Positions 6,380-8,653 of a DNA stretch of 8,653 bases are shown here, piece after piece. The position numbers and the translations under genes were made by a program. This DNA is from Bacteroidales bacterium (GTDB taxonomy: Bacteria; Bacteroidota; Bacteroidia; Bacteroidales; VadinHA17): the NCBI GenBank assembly GCA_003520925.1, contig DOTV01000162.1:1-8653 (forward strand), in the 5' to 3' direction. Position 1 is the stretch's first letter; each line of letters opens with the position of its first letter. The notes below the pieces were generated by a model. The model saw only the letters and a list, made by a program, of their open reading frames with translations, was not told where the DNA came from and did not search any database.

Positions 6380-6432
6380 AAAAGAATAAGAGGTTATTTT
6401 AAAAACTATCAGGGATCCACCTGAAAAAATAA

Positions 6433-6440
6433 TATATTTG
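6433..6440 (+). promoter_or_regulatory. Candidate -7 promoter box for the SQR-like gene
   Basis: TATATTTG fits TAnnTTTG exactly and would give a leader of about 43 bases. No TTTG lies at the proper distance upstream, so the promoter may need an activator or the match may be chance in AT-rich DNA. Confidence 0.5.
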
Positions 6441-6489
6441 TTTTAAGTCCATTATAGCTAACACATTTAAATTCTAATACCTAAACTCT

Positions 6490-7947
6490 ATGGCAAAAGT
6501 TTTAGTACTGGGTGCCGGAATTTCAGGTCATACAGCAGCCGCTTATCTTAGAAAAAAACTTGGCAGAAAACATAAGGTTGTCGTAGTAAGTCCATCAGCA
6601 TATTATCAATGGGTTCCTTCGAACATCTGGGTGGGTGTGGGCAAAATGACTGTTGAACAGGTGAGGTTCAAACTTAAGAAAGTGTATAACAGGTGGGATA
6701 TTGATTTCAGGCAGGCAAGAGCCACAACAATTTTTCCTGAGGGGGGGAATGGATCAGAACGCCCGTTTGTTACAATTGAGTATACAGATGAAACCAACAG
6801 GGGAAAGACTGAAAACGTTGACTACGATTACCTTGTAAATGCAACCGGCCCCAGGTTGAACTTTGCTGCCACCGAAGGACTTGGCCCTGGTAAATTTACT
6901 CATTCAGTTTGCACTTACGATCATGCGGCTTCCACATGGGAAGCCCTCAAAACCTGCTTAACGAGGATGGAAAAAGGTGAAATACTCCGTTTCCTTATTG
7001 GTACAGGTCATCCGGGCGCAACCTGCCAGGGTGCTGCATTTGAATATGCACTTAACGTCGCCCATATAATCAGGGAAAAGAAACTTCAGGATAGAGCTGA
7101 GATAACATGGATCTCCAACGAATATGAACTGGGTGACTTTGGTATGGGTGGTGCATTTATCAAACGGGGAGGATATATAACACCAACCAAGGTATTTAGT
7201 GAGTCAATCTTGGCTGAATATGGGATCAAATGGATTAAGAGAGCCGGTGTTATGAAGATTGAGGAAGGGATTGCCCATTATGAAACCCTTGATGGTGCAT
7301 TGAAAACTATTGGTTTTGATTTTGCAATGCTACTTCCTCCCTTTGCAGGTGCAGGATTTAAAGCCTTTGACAAAACAGGAGAGGACATTACTGCAAAGCT
7401 TTTTGCTCCAAGTGGTTTTATGAAAGTGGATGCTGATTATTCAGGAAAGGACTTTGAGGAGTGGTCAGTTGAAGACTGGCCTTCAACATATCAAAGTCCT
7501 GCATACCCTAATATTTTCGCAACCGGTATTGCTTTTGCTCCGCCTCATCAGATATCAAAACCAATGAAAAGTCCCAATGGCACGCTTATTACACCGGCAC
7601 CACCAAGAACCGGAATGCCATCGGGTGTAATCGGTAAAGTTGTAGCACTTAATATAATTGACCTTATAAAGACAGGCGGGACAGAATTCAAACACAAAGC
7701 ATCGATGGGGAAGATGGGAGCAGCTTGTGTCGTGTCTGCAGGCTATGGCATGATAAAAGGTAATGCAGCTACCATGACAGTATTCCCGATAGTTCCCGAC
7801 TGGCAGAAATATCCCCAATGGGGAAGAGATATCAACTATACTGTTGGCGAAGCAGGCCTGGCAGGCCACTGGATTAAACTGTTTTTACATTATATGTTTA
7901 TTCATAAGGCAAAAGGATATCCATTCTGGTGGCTGATTCCTGAATGA
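6490..7947 (+). CDS. sqr: Sulfide:quinone oxidoreductase family flavoprotein
   Basis: The 485-residue protein starts with the FAD dinucleotide motif VLVLGAGISGHTAA (GxGxxG at 8-13). It contains a second ATG-type signature (YDYLVNATGPRLN, 113-124) and the FAD-contacting NIFATGIAFAPP (341-352). All three redox cysteines expected in SQR can be placed: C141 in HSVCTYDHA, C179 in GATCQGAAFEYALN and C413 in GAACVVSAGYG. SQR oxidises sulfide to polysulfide or sulfane sulfur and reduces membrane quinone. The C-terminus (WIKLFLHYMF to PFWWLIPE) is aromatic and amphipathic, as needed for monotopic membrane binding. At 485 residues it is longer than the common 400-430, with extra sequence around 80-110 and 310-335. 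The start follows the AT-rich leader without a Shine-Dalgarno sequence. A 52-residue gene follows 35 bases later, probably in one operon. A related flavoprotein such as flavocytochrome c sulfide dehydrogenase is less likely because no export signal is present. The SQR type is not assigned. Confidence 0.5.
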   Translation: MAKVLVLGAGISGHTAAAYLRKKLGRKHKVVVVSPSAYYQWVPSNIWVGVGKMTVEQVRFKLKKVYNRWDIDFRQARATTIFPEGGNGSERPFVTIEYTDETNRGKTENVDYDYLVNATGPRLNFAATEGLGPGKFTHSVCTYDHAASTWEALKTCLTRMEKGEILRFLIGTGHPGATCQGAAFEYALNVAHIIREKKLQDRAEITWISNEYELGDFGMGGAFIKRGGYITPTKVFSESILAEYGIKWIKRAGVMKIEEGIAHYETLDGALKTIGFDFAMLLPPFAGAGFKAFDKTGEDITAKLFAPSGFMKVDADYSGKDFEEWSVEDWPSTYQSPAYPNIFATGIAFAPPHQISKPMKSPNGTLITPAPPRTGMPSGVIGKVVALNIIDLIKTGGTEFKHKASMGKMGAACVVSAGYGMIKGNAATMTVFPIVPDWQKYPQWGRDINYTVGEAGLAGHWIKLFLHYMFIHKAKGYPFWWLIPE

Positions 7948-7966
7948 CACACTTGTTAAAAATTAA

Positions 7967-7973
7967 AAGGAAG
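7967..7973 (+). promoter_or_regulatory. Ribosome binding site of the 52-residue microprotein gene
   Basis: AAGGAAG lies 9 bases before the ATG at 7983. A Shine-Dalgarno sequence this good is uncommon in this window and supports translation of the short frame. Confidence 0.5.
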
Positions 7974-7982
7974 ATATAAAAT

Positions 7983-8141
7983 ATGGCTAAAAATATTGTT
8001 CGGGCTTACTATGATGAGTCTTATCCGCCCCTTCCAACAAAGTCGACTCTTTTCTGGCGTAAAAACCTGTTGTGGCAGGCATGGCGGTTTATTGCGCTCA
8101 ATCTTAAGATAATGCGCATAATTGTCGGGGGGCATTCCTGA
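7983..8141 (+). CDS. 52-residue Trp/Arg-rich microprotein following the SQR-like gene
   Basis: A short frame of 52 codons begins MAKNIVRAYYDESYPPLPTK and continues into a helix-prone, aromatic and basic half with W25, W31, W34 and F24, F36 among Arg/Lys. It ends IMRIIVGGHS. The first half is Tyr/Pro-rich and probably extended. The second half (about 22-48) would make an amphipathic helix suited to lie on or span a membrane. I recognise no family. Reasons to believe it is real are the Shine-Dalgarno sequence, a 35-base gap after the SQR-like gene, balanced codon choice with coherent residue composition, and the lack of a competing frame. The SQR-like protein also ends in a Trp-rich membrane-binding tail, so a small partner or membrane anchor for that enzyme is an attractive inference. 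It is easily missed by gene callers with a length cut-off. Confidence 0.5.
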   Translation: MAKNIVRAYYDESYPPLPTKSTLFWRKNLLWQAWRFIALNLKIMRIIVGGHS

Positions 8142-8205
8142 TAAAATTAGGCCAGAAATAAATGGTCAAAGAAAGTCATTTCTAAGGACCGCTGATTTCA
8201 GGAAT
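8134..8205. repeat. Nested inverted repeats between convergent genes
   Basis: ATTCCTGA (8134-8141, overlapping the microprotein stop) is perfectly complementary to TCAGGAAT (8198-8205). Inside lie AGAAAT (8154-8159) and ATTTCT (8178-8183), flanked by GGCC and GGACC. The set could form a long imperfect hairpin that ends transcription from both sides. There is no strong T-run, so a terminator call is tentative. Confidence 0.5.
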
Positions 8206-8230
8206 GATTTAATATTGTCAAATGGAACCT

Positions 8231-8653
8231 CTATATGAAATTGCCATCATAATCCATCCTGGGATCGGTATCGGAAAGATCGATAACCCTCTGATGACCC
8301 GGATTACCGTTTTTATGTGTTGAAGTGCCACCATTATAACACCTTTTAATTCCCCATTTGCCATGAAATATTTTGCCTGCACTGGTCGGGTCAACGTGAT
8401 AATGGCCGAATAGGAGCATATCAATTCTGTTTTCAATGATCTTTCTTAACTCCTCAGTGTCCCGTAACTGCATCCCGAACTTAAAATCAAAAGGATGATG
8501 GTGAAGGTAAACAACCTTTTTCCTGCTGGATACCTCCTTTTGATTCAGCATTTTATCGAGCCCAAGCAACTGCCCCTTCCCTAATTCGCCTTCGCAAAGA
8601 AGACGGTCGAGAAAATGAAGCTCTTCGGCGGTTGAATCCAGACCGATGAAAGC
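8231..8653 (-). CDS. Calcineurin-like metallophosphoesterase, C-terminal part (5' end outside window)
   Basis: The frame is open to the right edge, giving 140 residues of a larger protein whose start lies outside. The visible segment opens with AFIGLDSTAEE, matching the strand after the GNH(D/E) block of these enzymes. It then has GQLLGLDKML, VVYLHHHPFDF with metal-ligand His at visible residues 51-53, and LLFGHYHVD with the GHxH metal site at 83-86. These are the last two metal-binding blocks of the calcineurin-like (Metallophos) superfamily, which hydrolyses phosphomono- or diesters using two metal ions. The arrangement resembles CpdA-like cyclic nucleotide phosphodiesterases, but the substrate cannot be told from this part. 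A TTG at 8567-8569 could be read as a start, but conserved sequence continues upstream, so it is internal. It is convergent with the SQR-microprotein unit, so it is probably unrelated to it. Confidence 0.5.
   Translation of the reverse strand, partial: AFIGLDSTAEELHFLDRLLCEGELGKGQLLGLDKMLNQKEVSSRKKVVYLHHHPFDFKFGMQLRDTEELRKIIENRIDMLLFGHYHVDPTSAGKIFHGKWGIKRCYNGGTSTHKNGNPGHQRVIDLSDTDPRMDYDGNFI

Larger units (their letters stand above)
6188..6489. other. Divergent intergenic region between the TonB operon and the SQR-like gene
   Basis: This 302-base gap has no supportable gene. It must hold the control sequences of both divergent units. The flanks are very AT-rich: 6221-6280 has 12 G/C in 60 bases. 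In contrast 6281-6330 has 27 G/C in 50 and contains interlocking short complements, described separately. A -7-like box for the rightward gene lies at 6433-6440. Confidence 0.5.

Noticed and set aside
6407..6428. A CAGG/CCTG hairpin next to an A-run, suggestive of a terminator.
   Set aside because: The stem is only 4 base pairs, there is no T-run on the plus strand, and no gene on the minus strand would need a terminator there.
6391..6432. AGAGGTT followed by an A-rich run and CACCTG looked like a preQ1-I riboswitch.
   Set aside because: The loop and C-rich strand do not follow the preQ1 consensus, and the predicted -7 box lies downstream of it. The gene behind it has no link to queuosine.
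7555..7869. A 104-codon minus-strand frame inside the SQR-like gene.
   Set aside because: It lies entirely antisense to conserved SQR sequence, shows a scattered Cys/His composition with no recognisable domain, and has no ribosome site.

Overview
The window looks like an ordinary chromosomal stretch of an AT-rich member of the Bacteroidota, probably an anaerobic or sulfur-cycling Bacteroidales-like organism. The evidence is a TonB-dependent receptor with an N-terminal carboxypeptidase-regulatory-like domain, several TAnnTTTG promoter boxes of the Bacteroidota type, and mostly absent Shine-Dalgarno sequences. The taxon is inferred from these features, not from a database match. No mobile element, CRISPR array, tRNA or rRNA is visible.

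Left part (1-1028): the 3' end of a thioredoxin reductase gene and a small DUF2892 membrane protein run rightward into a bidirectional terminator. A convergent gene beyond it encodes a secreted, low-complexity Gln/Thr-rich protein.

Centre-left (1208-2847, all minus strand): a NifX/NifB-type iron-sulfur or cofactor-carrier protein with a His/Cys-rich tail is preceded by a DUF134 helix-turn-helix/zinc-ribbon regulator. The pair has a good promoter and an inverted repeat in the predicted leader. A class I SAM-dependent methyltransferase lies upstream.

Centre (3029-6187, minus strand): a probable three-gene operon is read in the order small His/Cys exported protein with an RAPP tail (DUF2946-like), TonB-dependent receptor, DsrE-like lipoprotein with a CPTC motif. 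Together they suggest outer-membrane uptake of a metal or metal complex linked to periplasmic sulfur or thiol chemistry. The substrate is not determined.

Right part (6188-8653): a 302-base divergent intergenic region holds a GC-rich, potentially structured patch. It separates that operon from a rightward sulfide:quinone oxidoreductase-like gene that keeps all three redox cysteines. A 52-residue Trp/Arg-rich microprotein gene follows it with its own Shine-Dalgarno sequence. The window ends in a convergent, partial metallophosphoesterase gene. Thioredoxin reductase, NifX-type protein, DsrE-like lipoprotein and SQR give the region a sulfur/redox theme. The least explained parts are the microprotein, the divergent operon and the patch between them.
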